A stretch of DNA of 64,000 bases from Lachancea kluyveri NRRL Y-12651 (lineage: Eukaryota > Ascomycota > Saccharomycetes > Saccharomycetales > Saccharomycetaceae), in NCBI GenBank assembly GCA_000149225.2, contig CM000691.1:248001-312000 (forward strand), given 5' to 3'. The position numbers were made by a program, and so were the translations under genes. The notes below the pieces were generated by a model. The model did no database searches, was not told the DNA's origin, and was given only the letters and a program-made list of their open reading frames with translations. Below are positions 35,754-46,320 of the stretch, piece by piece. Numbering within the stretch: position 1 is the stretch's first letter; every line of letters starts with the position of its first letter.

Positions 35754-38654
35754 CTACCTAAAGTTACTTACCTGGTTGCCACAATCGGTACAGAAGAATC
35801 CAACTGTCCTTAGATCGGTCGATCTCATTGGCTTCATGACGTTAAAGTTCACACCACCACAAACGTCACATCTCATCTGAGAATCGCTGGCCGCAGGCAA
35901 CACATGTTCAGTAGTAGTCTCTTGGGATGAAGGAATGCTTTGTGCCGTACTGCTTTTGGAGGATCTCATTGTTGACAGGCTAAGAACAGAGTTGCTGTGG
36001 CTATAATTCCCCATAGGACAGCTTTTGTTGAATCCTGCAGTGGCAGCCTTGACGGTGTTCGTAGTCAGATTACCCAGGGCATGAACTGCACTTGCAATTT
36101 CGTCATTCACTTCGCTTATTGACACGCTGTTTCTATTTTTCTTATCTGTTGCATCCTTCACGTCTTCTTCTTGCAGCTTGGCTAAAACTCTTTTCCTGAT
36201 ATTCGTAGAGATATCGCTTCTGAATACCCTGATAACACCATTGTCATCACTAGTAACTAAAATGGCACCAATGAACTCGTCTACAGTTGGAATTCTTCTG
36301 GGATTCGTTCCGACGTCCCCGTCATTATCACAAGCATCGTCCTCTTGTGCAATGTCTGCGTCTTTCTTTTTCTTTTGCTTTTGCTTTTTGTTGTAAGTGT
36401 TGACAATTCTAACGTCGTCGTAATCTTCACAAAACTCCATCGTTAGTTCGCAAATGAAATCATTGGATAAGGACAGAGTTCTGGCCGTTTCGGGTGGGGC
36501 GGCTATGGCCGTTGTCAGTGGATGATGGTGCGCGTGAAATGCAATGTATTCATTGTTTTTCAAATGCTGGTTTTCTCTAGAGTGATGCGGATGAGGTAAA
36601 TGGAGGTGATGATAGTGCGACTTTTGAGATTTAGAAAAGCTACGGTTAGAGTCAGAGTGATTACTACCAATACTCAGTTTTCTATGAAGGAGACCTCTGA
36701 GAGAACCTGACCTCGGAAGTGAATTTTTCCCAGCAGCATGTTCTTTATCTTTATCTTTCGTCATAAGGGAGGATTGTAATTTCCAACAGTATATCCAGTG
36801 ATCTTCACTAGGTGCAATAACAAACTGCTGTTTATTCTTAGAGCCAGTGATTAAGTGAGCTGAAATTTGAGAAGATTCGTTCTCGAAACCCTTTAATACT
36901 TCCTGTAAAATATTATCCTTCAAGTTGAAAACTCTAATTTTGGAGTCGTTAGACGTTACCAAAAGCTTCAGGGTCATATCATTAACTGCCCTGAAACATT
37001 CAATACCTGTAACCTTGGGGCCGTGGTGAGTATTCGTTCTTGATGTAGGAAGATCTCTTGTTGTCACATCTTTACCTTTTTTATCTTGCTTATCGGACAG
37101 ATGAAATGAGTAAACATGTTCTAGCCCTCTCGTTAACAAAACGATCACATAACCATTGAAGGTACCCAAAATCGTATACTTGCTGTCCCCGGGAGAAACT
37201 TCCAAAGAGGTAATAAGATCACCACAATCGAATTCGAAGGAAACCTCGTCGTCTAAAATCGACCACAGTCTGGCCTTATGATCCAAACATCCACTGATAA
37301 AGAATCTATCGTCATTGGGGTGAAACTTGACACAGGTAACAAAGTCTGGATGAGGGAAGTTTTTTAGCAGTTGCTTTCTATCGCAGTGCCACAACTTCAC
37401 AGTCTTATCCATAGATCCAGTTAGAACGAAGTTGTTTTTAGACCAATCTATGTCCAAGATGTCTTGGTTATGACCAAGAAAGCTTCTATAGGGCAATGGG
37501 TGAAAAACTGGAGCATAAAGATTTAAAGATTCATCAGGAAACATACCATTTGTATCTAATGAATCGTCTTCAGGGTTATCCCCATTTTCCGTCCGAGCGA
37601 ACCCTGATTGCGGCACATCTCTACTGTAGCTTATGAGTTTACCATTCAACATGCATACGGTTTTGGATGGTTTCATAGTTGAAGAATCTAACTCCAGCCT
37701 TTCTGTAGGTGACGCAATCACCTTCCAGATACGTAGGATACGATCTTTACCACCAGTAGCGAGAAACCTACCATCTTTACTAAACTTCATAGACCAAACG
37801 GATTTACCTGCTGAGCTTGAGCTTGAACCTGTAGGACTAGAACTGCTCAATGTGGCAATGGATGCGCTTGAAGCAACGTGGGGTATTCCATCTACATTGT
37901 TGGTACCCACGTTGCTATTGACAGGAGATGTACCTATTTTCAATTCTTGTGCTAAAAAGAACCTTCTGAACTGTTTCAATCCTTTTCTTTTTTTAAAGAC
38001 CTTGATATACTCTGGCTCCTTCAAATACTGCTCAAACTGCTTTCTATTTATAGATCCTAGGGTCGATCCGTGATGAAAGCGGTATAAATCCTTATCCAGT
38101 ACAAACTTGGTAGGGTTCTTTGTAACTCTAGAGATTTTGTCTGGTTTTACCGCAATGTTGTTGCGATCAGTAGAATCCAAACGTCTGCCTGCAGCCAGGC
38201 TGTCCAGTACAATTGGCTTGGCAATAGGTCTTTGGCCCACAGGTTTGACAGCTGCAGCGTTATCAAGTCTTGTCATTGACATTTTGAATCTTAATGGAGC
38301 AATATCAGCAGAGTAGTGGTTAGAAAGACTTTGATGAAGGGAGCTACTCTTCGATAACTTTTTAGAGAGCAGTTTCTTTGGAGAGGAGAACGGTTTGGTA
38401 CCATCAAATGATTCGTGATCGGTTTCATTGTTATCTTTTTCAGTATTTTCTATGTGTTCAGTACTATGTTTCTCATTTTCTGAGGAACTATCAGTAGAGC
38501 TACTCCTCATTAGAGCTATATCACTCGAGTTTCTTGAATCAATAGGATCCTCTATAGCCTCGGTAAGCGTACTGGGTTCAGACGACGAAGTGTTGCCGCT
38601 GGTAAATATTCTTTTGACAAATGATCCTTTTTTATGCTTACTTTTTTCACTCAT
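35754..38654 (-). CDS. DGR2: WD40-repeat protein of the DGR2/LAF1 family
   Basis: The 966-residue protein is longer than either S. cerevisiae copy (about 852 and 834). The N-terminal 200 residues are Ser/Lys-rich and disordered. WD40 repeats run from about 280 to 660 (SMKFSKDGRFLATGGKDRIL, TGSMDKTVKLWHCDRK, ISGCLDHKARLWSILDD). A His-rich low-complexity segment follows. The last 40 residues have a CxxC...CxxC pair (MRCDVCGGVNF and FFCTDCGNQV), which looks like a zinc ribbon. The molecular role is not established; the S. cerevisiae paralogues have only mutant phenotypes. This single gene stands for both YKL121W and YMR102C. Confidence 0.9.
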   Translation of the reverse strand: MSEKSKHKKGSFVKRIFTSGNTSSSEPSTLTEAIEDPIDSRNSSDIALMRSSSTDSSSENEKHSTEHIENTEKDNNETDHESFDGTKPFSSPKKLLSKKLSKSSSLHQSLSNHYSADIAPLRFKMSMTRLDNAAAVKPVGQRPIAKPIVLDSLAAGRRLDSTDRNNIAVKPDKISRVTKNPTKFVLDKDLYRFHHGSTLGSINRKQFEQYLKEPEYIKVFKKRKGLKQFRRFFLAQELKIGTSPVNSNVGTNNVDGIPHVASSASIATLSSSSPTGSSSSSAGKSVWSMKFSKDGRFLATGGKDRILRIWKVIASPTERLELDSSTMKPSKTVCMLNGKLISYSRDVPQSGFARTENGDNPEDDSLDTNGMFPDESLNLYAPVFHPLPYRSFLGHNQDILDIDWSKNNFVLTGSMDKTVKLWHCDRKQLLKNFPHPDFVTCVKFHPNDDRFFISGCLDHKARLWSILDDEVSFEFDCGDLITSLEVSPGDSKYTILGTFNGYVIVLLTRGLEHVYSFHLSDKQDKKGKDVTTRDLPTSRTNTHHGPKVTGIECFRAVNDMTLKLLVTSNDSKIRVFNLKDNILQEVLKGFENESSQISAHLITGSKNKQQFVIAPSEDHWIYCWKLQSSLMTKDKDKEHAAGKNSLPRSGSLRGLLHRKLSIGSNHSDSNRSFSKSQKSHYHHLHLPHPHHSRENQHLKNNEYIAFHAHHHPLTTAIAAPPETARTLSLSNDFICELTMEFCEDYDDVRIVNTYNKKQKQKKKKDADIAQEDDACDNDGDVGTNPRRIPTVDEFIGAILVTSDDNGVIRVFRSDISTNIRKRVLAKLQEEDVKDATDKKNRNSVSISEVNDEIASAVHALGNLTTNTVKAATAGFNKSCPMGNYSHSNSVLSLSTMRSSKSSTAQSIPSSQETTTEHVLPAASDSQMRCDVCGGVNFNVMKPMRSTDLRTVGFFCTDCGNQVSNFR

Positions 38655-39019
38655 ACTTTTCTTGCCCTGGGCTGTTTATTGCTCCAAGTTTAGGGAATGG
38701 GCTAAATTACTCCTAATTGGCTCTTACTGTTCCGAGAAGCCGTCCAGACCCAAAATGATGCCCCTTTATAAATTTGATGTGATGTACAGCAGAACTAACA
38801 GACCTCACACGATCTACCGCTTTTTGCAATACGGTTGCTTGATTGGAATGTATCGAGTTCGAACAAACTTTCTACAGTCGTAATCCTTCGAAGCTGACAT
38901 CGTTGCACTCGCCGCAAACGGCTGACAATAAAGCAGTTGAAAAATTTACAACCTTGCAAAACGACAAAATTTCGATTAACAGCACAGCCTAAGAACACGT
39001 ATCAGCACTTTTTGCTATA
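38655..39019. other. Divergent DGR2-SRP21 promoter
   Basis: This 365-bp shared promoter contains no further gene and no motif I can name with confidence. Confidence 0.5.
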
Positions 39020-39496
39020 ATGCCATCTGCTGTTGTCAAACCACTGGACACGTTCATTATAAACTCTATCTCTCTACTAGAGGCGAACCCTTCTCAGACT
39101 TTGGTTTCTATCTCGTATGGATCGGAAGCCAAGAAAAGAAAACTTGGTGAGAAAGATTCCTCACGAGTTTTGTCCCAACACAAGTCTCTTGTATCGTTCA
39201 AGACACACAATACACACTTGGGGATCTCTTACAAGTTTAGAACTAACAAGTTCAAGGATGTTTCAAGATTATTGAGCGCTTTGGGCCCAAGAGGTGTCCA
39301 AATCTCGAAAGGTAAAATTGAAAAGAAGAAGACTAGCAAAAAAGATGCTTCTGACAGCAAGGATACAGTTGGTATGAGTACATTGTTGGTCAATACTGAT
39401 GTCAAGGAACATATCGAGGAAATTTCTAAGCCCGCTTCCAAGCAACAAGCTGCTTCTTCTTCTGGTAAGAAGAAAAAGAAAAATAAGAAACGTTAG
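39020..39496 (+). CDS. SRP21: Srp21, signal recognition particle subunit
   Basis: The 158-residue protein (167 in S. cerevisiae) begins MPSAVVKPLDTFIINSISLL. It shares VSFKTHNTHLGISYKF and VSRLLSALGPRGVQISKGKI with S. cerevisiae Srp21. The C-terminus is a Lys-rich tail. Srp21 is the fungal counterpart of SRP9 and binds the Alu-like part of the SRP RNA in the cytoplasm. It corresponds to YKL122C in the expected orientation and converges on SSH4. Confidence 0.95.
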   Translation: MPSAVVKPLDTFIINSISLLEANPSQTLVSISYGSEAKKRKLGEKDSSRVLSQHKSLVSFKTHNTHLGISYKFRTNKFKDVSRLLSALGPRGVQISKGKIEKKKTSKKDASDSKDTVGMSTLLVNTDVKEHIEEISKPASKQQAASSSGKKKKKNKKR

Positions 39497-39626
39497 TTGT
39501 AAAGCATGTCAGTTGTGTACAGTAATTTGAAACCATATAAAATAAAGCCCTTGTTATATAACACCTATAAAAAAATATACATATATATATATATGTACAT
39601 AAATAAAATTTCATAACCCCGTACCC

Positions 39627-41246
39627 TCAAGATCTGATATGTTTCTTGCCCTTCCTCCTTTTTCTTCTCTTTTTGTTTTTTTTCTTTGGCCCTGAAGCAG
39701 CTTTACTCGCATCCAATGGGCTTGTGCTGCTCTCCCTGCTCTCCATTTCTTCTGTTCCCTCTTCTTCGTAAACATTATTTTCCCTGTCAAAAGCAGAAGA
39801 TGCCCTCTCGTAATGTTCTACATCCATCGCATGTTGTTCCTTCGATGGGCCCTCCCTAACCTTTATATTTCCAAAAAATCCCACGTCTTCAGCGGGGTAT
39901 TCTGGTGGCAATTCTTCACCCTTCTGTAAGACCGTATCTTGCTTGATCTCGTCACCGTTATAAGAAGGAGGGATCCCAATCTCTCCATAAACACTGCCAA
40001 AAACATACTTTTTTACGTTGGCTTCAATAAAAACGAATCCTAATTGACCCAAGTTTACTTGTAATTCAATTTCATCCGAGGGGATGTCTTCGGTAGTGTA
40101 ATCATGCACCCTCTCCAATTGAGGATTTATAGCGGCTGTAGTATCACTTTCAGGGGTCAATTGTGCTGCCACTAGTTGTTCGTGTAAGCCTGGATTATCT
40201 GGGTCTGCAAGTAATCCTTCCAAAGTATAACTTTTCGTATAGCAGGCATTCATTGCACCCAGTCCAATGAAAAGATCCACGCCAATATTTTCGGTTAGGT
40301 CTAACAGCTTTTTACCATTGTGTGTAATAAAAATAGTCCCTGATCTAAAGCGATACCCGAATCCAACAACGTCACCTTCTTCTAACTTGGGAAGCAATGT
40401 GTTGGCATAAAATGGATTGCTAATTCTCAGTTTACCGGTGGATTCATATGCAATCGAATGCTTGTTGTAACCAGGCATCCTAAAGTATGGATACGGAGGT
40501 GTGATCAATCCGATTGTGAAAATTGAATTCGACTTGGATGGATACTTGAACACTTTGACTTCGAAGTAAACAGCATCTTTCCTATTGTACGGTAGTGGAA
40601 AATTCATTATTGCGGATGAACTTTTGTTGTACTTGGTAAACTCAATGTCTAATTTATCCTGTATCAAAAACGATGGCAGGAAATTGCCTGCTTTGTCCAA
40701 ATTATCATTAATGGAAGGAAGAAAATAATAACTTTGAATTCCACGGTCTTTGATCAGTTGTTTATCCTTTAATGGCGTATAAGTACCAAATGATTTCACT
40801 ATCGGTGGGTTTACCTTTTGGAACTCCTTGGCTCTCTGGTACAGCTCAATTTCAAACTTCGAAAACTTGTCTTTAAAACATTCATCCTCTTGTTCCTGTA
40901 CAGCTTGTTCGTCATCGAATTTACCAGGTGTTATAAACGAACCATCCAGGAATAAACTACTATTCTTGTGTCTTCTGAAAAATGATGATGCACCTGTGCC
41001 ATGGGTAGCACCCATCTCCTCATCGTAATCCGATTCGTCAGCATTACAGAACGTCACATATACAGCCATGATTATGAGCAGTACCATCAACACACCAAAC
41101 GTCACAGAGAGACTGATTAAGAAGGCTAAGCTTAATGTTTCAGAGTCCCCATTATTCCCTTCTGGTGGTGAAAATACCGGGTCACCTGGATATCCTTGTT
41201 GCGGATTGCTCCATACCGTTTGTATCTCTTCATTATTTATGAGCAT
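39627..41246 (-). CDS. SSH4: Ssh4, endosomal/vacuolar Rsp5 adaptor with SPRY domain
   Basis: The 539-residue protein (579 in S. cerevisiae) has one transmembrane segment near the N-terminus (LSLAFLISLSVTFGVLMVLL). A SPRY/B30.2 domain lies at about residues 175-350 (YFEVKVFKYPSKSNSIFTIG, AYESTGKLRISNPFYANTLL, VGFGYRFRSGTIFITHNGKK). Two PY motifs that could bind Rsp5 WW domains are PPSY (in IPPSYNGDE) and PPEY (in ELPPEYPAED). The C-terminus is Lys/Arg-rich. Ssh4 directs Rsp5 to cargo such as amino-acid permeases. It corresponds to YKL124W. Confidence 0.94.
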   Translation of the reverse strand: MLINNEEIQTVWSNPQQGYPGDPVFSPPEGNNGDSETLSLAFLISLSVTFGVLMVLLIIMAVYVTFCNADESDYDEEMGATHGTGASSFFRRHKNSSLFLDGSFITPGKFDDEQAVQEQEDECFKDKFSKFEIELYQRAKEFQKVNPPIVKSFGTYTPLKDKQLIKDRGIQSYYFLPSINDNLDKAGNFLPSFLIQDKLDIEFTKYNKSSSAIMNFPLPYNRKDAVYFEVKVFKYPSKSNSIFTIGLITPPYPYFRMPGYNKHSIAYESTGKLRISNPFYANTLLPKLEEGDVVGFGYRFRSGTIFITHNGKKLLDLTENIGVDLFIGLGAMNACYTKSYTLEGLLADPDNPGLHEQLVAAQLTPESDTTAAINPQLERVHDYTTEDIPSDEIELQVNLGQLGFVFIEANVKKYVFGSVYGEIGIPPSYNGDEIKQDTVLQKGEELPPEYPAEDVGFFGNIKVREGPSKEQHAMDVEHYERASSAFDRENNVYEEEGTEEMESRESSTSPLDASKAASGPKKKNKKRRKRRKGKKHIRS

Positions 41247-41624
41247 GGTAGTTGTTGTGTTATCTGTTTTTATTAGTACAGGATTATCACTGATACAGCC
41301 TAATATATGTCTCGGAACAGTCCACCCTTGTTTCCGCTTAGTGTTCTTTGATAACTAATTATATTATTCGCTGGTCTAAAGTCCCTGGGAAAAGCTTCTG
41401 TATATTCGTATATAGTTATGATGTTTGATACATTGCTGCAGAAGGTATGTCGATGCCGGTGCTAGGGAAACTCATCTTTATTTTCAAGTGCGATAGTTCT
41501 ACAAAGAAATATGAAAAATTGGGAAAAGAAAAGAATGCAGTATGGTATTAACGGGTTATCGATATATGTATAGCCCTATTCTATAATTTTTCGACGTGCA
41601 AGATAGAGGGGGGTGATATGCTAC
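41247..41624. other. SSH4-RRN3 intergenic region
   Basis: This 378-bp stretch is the SSH4 promoter and the RRN3 3' end. No gene or clear motif is seen. Confidence 0.5.
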
Positions 41625-43577
41625 TTAGGTGTCCTTGTTCATTTCATCATACTCGTCACTTTCATCGCTCTCATAGTCACCACTAACATCGCTCCATTCG
41701 ATGTAGTAGTCTCTCATCATCCTTTTATAGTTCTTTAAGAATAGCGGATCGTAAGGAAAGTAGCTCTGTAAATCGATGAATTGCTGCCTAGCAACAAGTG
41801 ACCATGAACTAGTAGAAGAGGTACCTGTAGAGCTGGCCGATGACGGCATGTTAGAGTCAGCTTTTCCCATTATGCCCCTCAACCTTTCGTTGTTGTTGTT
41901 TTCTATAATGCTAAAACAGTAGACGACACCCTCATGTTGCGCAATACGTGCAAACATCATCATCACGTTTTCATTGCAAAACTTCAATGGGTTAAACTTA
42001 GAGATTACCATTTTCTGGAAAAATTTATCAATTTCACATTCCCACGAATCACCGTCTCTGAAAAGAGAGTGCCTAAAGCAAAAGATGTAGCATAAAGCCT
42101 GGAATGCAGCATAGAAATGTTTAAACCTTTCCATTCCACCAGATTGGTCAACCTCATCTTCTCTTTCCAATACGTACCGGTTCAACCACGAGGTTAGGTA
42201 AGATGCCACAAATATAATCTGAGTTTTGGATAGTTTTTTCGCACGGGCAATGAACGAACCAATGTATTGTAACGACTTGACCTTCTTTTCAGCATTCTCG
42301 TTTGGGGAAAATGAAATGTCAATTAGCGTTACTAAGAAAGCGTCCATCAGTTCCAGTTGTTGTTGTGAGACATGGAACATGATGTATTGGATGGACTTAG
42401 TGTAGTAGGTTGGCAAAATGTGGGTTTTGAAAAGCGAAGTCAAGGTATTAAATATACTGACACCGTCTCCATTCTCTATGCTTTCAGCAGTCAAAGAACA
42501 GGAGAGTTGTTTGGTAATCAAGGACAGAATTGCATCTAGCTTAGAAGACAATTCTTTGATGTTTTGCGAAACCTCGACATTATATTCTTCATCTCCCTCC
42601 ATGTCGTCATCTTCTTCTGGAATGAATCCTATGGGATCATCATTTTTACCGTTTTGACCCTGATCCTCCTCTTCGTGCATATTCTCATCTTCGCTATCTT
42701 CACTATCAAGTTCATCATCAATGTCATCCTCAATATCATCGTCGAGTTCGTCTAGTTCATTTTGCAGCTCAACATCGATTGAAATAACCTTTTCAATCAC
42801 TAGAGACCACGACTGGAATCTTAGTTCGCTGCAGTACTCGGTTAATCTCAGGACATTGGAAACGTAGTTGACTAAGTTCTTTTTTGAATCATTTTTGTTG
42901 GGGAAAAATTTTGCAATGTAGGAGTCAATAAAACTCGTGGAGGATGGGATGGCTTTCAGAAAGTATTTTAACATTTCATGATGCGTGGTGGTTTTGGACA
43001 TGCTCAAGGTAAAGTTGGAGATCAGGATCAGCGACAGATCTTGCCACCACTTAGGCAGACTCGAGCATAGAATTCTAATGAAGAATATATAGCTACTTAA
43101 TGTAGTAGATGGTAGCTCCCACCATTTATCGTAGTTGATAATTGATTGGATTAGGGTGATGCAGTGGTGATTATCAACTCTGTTAATATTGTTGGAGAGA
43201 ATCCGCAAAAGAATATTAAAGTTCTCTGGGGATATCTTATCGGGGCTGGAAGCTGGCAGAGCTAATTGATTTGCCAAAGTTTCGATTTGACTGGTGTCGT
43301 TCTAAATTGACAAAATGTTAGTAACAGGGATTAAAAGAGAGAAAGTGAAAAGAATTCAAGAAAGAACAAGATAACATACTTTTTCCAAATCCTCCAGAGC
43401 ATTCCTGACAAAGTTTCTGTACAACGTCATCGAAAACTCCTTGTTATTCTGTACATCGTTATTGCGATCTATCTTGCTCATCACTTCATCTGCGAATCCC
43501 ACCTTACGCTTCTTGGGTTCCACAGAACTAGCTAAACCTTGCGATGGTCTCTTTGCAGTTTTCTCAACAGCCATCAT
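41625..43577 (-). CDS. RRN3: Rrn3, Pol I initiation factor (two exons)
   Basis: Exon 1 is 43380-43577 (66 codons, MMAVEKTAKRPSQGLASSVE to LEDLEK) and exon 2 is 41625-43301 (558 codons plus stop). Spliced, it gives 624 residues (627 in S. cerevisiae), with the junction DLEK|NDTSQIETLANQ matching DLDKNDSTQIGIIANQ. The HEAT-repeat protein has an acidic insert (ELDDDIEDDIDDELDSEDSE), MERFKHFYAAFQALCYIFCF and a C-terminal SYFPYDPLFLKNYKRMMRDY. Rrn3 binds Pol I through Rpa43 and makes it competent to initiate rDNA transcription. S. cerevisiae YKL125W is intronless as far as I know. Upstream at about 43666 there is an RRPE-like GAAAATTTTTT. Confidence 0.95.
43302..43379 (-). other. RRN3: Spliceosomal intron in RRN3 (78 nt)
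   Basis: On the minus strand the intron starts with the consensus 5' site GTATGT (43374-43379). It has a perfect branch site TACTAAC (43317-43323) and ends CAATTTAG (43302 is the last base). It is phase 0, between codons 66 and 67. Without splicing the frame reaches a stop seven codons into the intron. The joined protein aligns without gap to S. cerevisiae Rrn3 across the junction. Confidence 0.95.
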
Positions 43578-43805
43578 TGTTTAGATACGGTTTAGATGTC
43601 TCTTGGTTGTGTTATGAGGACAGATGTTTCAAGGGAAAAGATGGTAAAAGTAGTTACATCACAGAAAATTTTTTGATTTTCCAGAACAGGGGATGCCCAT
43701 CTGTGACTTTTCTTTTTTTGGTCACGTGCTCTCGGACAGTCATGGCGCATGTGGATGTTTAACTTTTATCTCTTCTACATATGTTATAAGAAATGTACGT
43801 AGGAT

Positions 43806-45593
43806 CTATTTAATACTTCTCCCGGGGATCATAGAGCTACCCAACTGCTCATCACCCACATACGTCCAACCACCAAATTGTTGTTGCACACTTTCACTGA
43901 GAAAATCATTGACAACACTATCAACTGGTTTCTCCCTGGTAAATTCCTGATCGAAATTGCTTGTATCTAAAGCGCTCATGACTGGTGGTTTGTATGGTGG
44001 GATATAACCTTTCATCCATAATCTTTTCCAGCTTAACTGGCTAAAGAATGGATGGCGCTTGATTTCATCTGCACCGTTGTAACCCAGTCTTCTCTTTGGA
44101 TCACGACTCAACAATCCAATCAGCAAATCTTTGGCATCTTTATCAAACCCATCTGGGAAACGTAGCGGTTCTTGTAGAATCTTCTTGTACATTTTTGGAA
44201 CGTCTTCGTCATAGTATGGAGGCAAACCTGTCAGCATTTCGTATAACAAAACACCCAAGGTCCACCAATCCACAACCTTGGAATAGCCTTGACCCAAGAG
44301 TAACTCTGGTGCCAAATATTCGGGAGTACCACAAAAGGTGTTTGTCTTATCCTGATCCTGCATGTTCAATTTACATAACCCAAAATCGCATAGTGCGATG
44401 TGGCCTTGATAGTCCAACAAGATGTTCTCTGGTTTTAAGTCACGGTAGATGACATTCAAGCTGTGTAGAGTTTCTAGGGCGCAAAGCAACTCTGCAGTAT
44501 AAAAACGTGCACGAGATAAATCAAACCTACCCTCTTTCTGCAAGTGGTAGAACAACTCACCGCCATTGATGAAGGCTAAAACCAAGTATAACTTTTCCGG
44601 AGATTGGAACGAGAATTTCAAAGGCACAATGAATGGATTATCAACACGGGCAAGTACAGTCCTTTCAGCTAAAGTGTGTGTGACCTCTGATTTAGAGACA
44701 ATATAAGATTTCCTGATTGCTTTCAAAGCATAAATTTTGTTGGTATCCTTTTTCCTTACTTGCATAACTTTACCGAAGGAACCCTTACCAATAACTTTTA
44801 ACAAGTCAAAATCGTCGATGCTCAATGGTTTATTCTTGGAAGGTTTGTAATCTACACTGATGTTCAACCTCCCCAGTCCAGTTTCCAAAGAGACCCACTG
44901 GTGGTTGTATAGTCTGATATTTGCTGCAGAATCAAATTTCAAGTTCAAGGGTAGACTAAAAGAGTCCAAATGCATGTCTTGATTAGCATTAATTTTTTTA
45001 AACATCTCTTGTGTGTTTATATCATTGGAATGTGACAGTTGCCAAGACTTAGAAGGCAATAGTATAGATGGTATACGTGCAAAAACATCAATTTTCAAGA
45101 ACGGCAACTTACGCGTAACATCAAAAGTAGAGATCTTGTTAAATGTTGGTTTTCTAATAGTACCGTACTCAGACTCTATTGTCGCAACTGTGTTGTCAAA
45201 TTCGATAGTAAAATATATCAATGGATTCAATTCACTTGATCCGGGCAACGTTATTGCTGCTGGGATATAGTTAGTAGCTACTTCGCCATGGAGTAGAGTA
45301 GCATCTTCATCACCACCACCTTCATTTAGCGAAAAATTTGAAAGTGATGACACCAACTCGTCAATTTTTCCATCAGTAGAGACACCAGAACTTAAGAGTT
45401 TTGTTAATATCTGTTTATTTGAGGTAATTGGAAATGGCAACTTGAAATCCTCTCCGCTATAAACCTTGATCGTCATCAGCCCTGCAGTATTGGTATTTGT
45501 GTCCTGGTTCCCATTGAGTTGTCGTTGTTGTTGATGCTGTTGGTGTTGGTGTTGCTGATTTTGTTCCTGTTGCTGTTGTTGTTGTTGCTGTAT

Positions 45594-45626
<33 letters not shown>

Positions 45627-46007
45627 TTGATGCTGCTGCTGTTGTTTTTGGAATGTTGTTTGGGCTAACAAATCACTTTGACCTGGTAGTTCAGGTTGCT
45701 TTTGCAGTAACTGGTCATCCGTACCGCTTTCAAAGTCTTTCACAGTTGATGCCGATGAACTGTTGGTAGTTAAAGGATTGTGGATATCTGTAGACAAGCG
45801 CACTGGAGCGATGGATGATGGAGATGCAACTATCGTTTCTTTTCTATCCATAGAATCACGGGGTGGGTGTTCAAGGCTATTGGAACTGCTTGCATTGCCA
45901 CTCCCAAAGTGAAAGATCCCATGTTTTTCCTTTTCTTTTTCCTTATCCTTATCGGACTCTTTTCCTCTTCCAAACTTGAATTTGTTGGCTAGCTTCCAAG
46001 AGTACAT
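43806..46007 (-). CDS. YPK1: Ypk1/Ypk2-type AGC protein kinase
   Basis: The 733-residue protein (680/677 in the S. cerevisiae pair) begins MYSWKLANKFKFGRGKESDK. A long Gln/His-rich tract lies at about residues 118-165. The kinase domain starts near 408: GKGSFGKVMQVRKKD, YALKAIRKS, VIYRDLKPENILLD, CDFGLCK, and activation loop TNTFCGTPEYLAPELLL with the PDK1-site Thr. The TORC2 hydrophobic motif is FGGWTYVGD near the C-terminus. Ypk kinases act downstream of TORC2 and Pkh1/2 in sphingolipid and membrane-stress control. This single gene stands for YKL126W and YMR104C. Confidence 0.95.
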
Positions 46008-46320
46008 GTCACTTCTGCTGGATGGCCAAGTTGGATCAGAATTGTTTGAGTATAACTTTGAAGAACTACTAAAAGCCCCTTTTTTAGCGACTAGGAATAC
46101 GACTCGGCTAGCGGAAGAAAACAGAATTTTTGAACGGACGCCGCCTGAGACTAGTTACCCGTCTTGAAAGAGCGAATCTCGAATGTTTTTAATACGTTCG
46201 ATGGCAACTCTTGTTGCAGATAGAAGCAAATATTTCTGAGTATTTAAATACATGTCTGTTAATATATTGGTTGGATTACGAGATCTTGTAGCGATTTCTG
46301 TACAATATGTGTGTGGCAAT
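46008..46320. other. YPK-PGM intergenic region
   Basis: Upstream of YPK and downstream of PGM (both minus strand), 313 bp. I see no gene and no motif that I can name. Confidence 0.5.
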
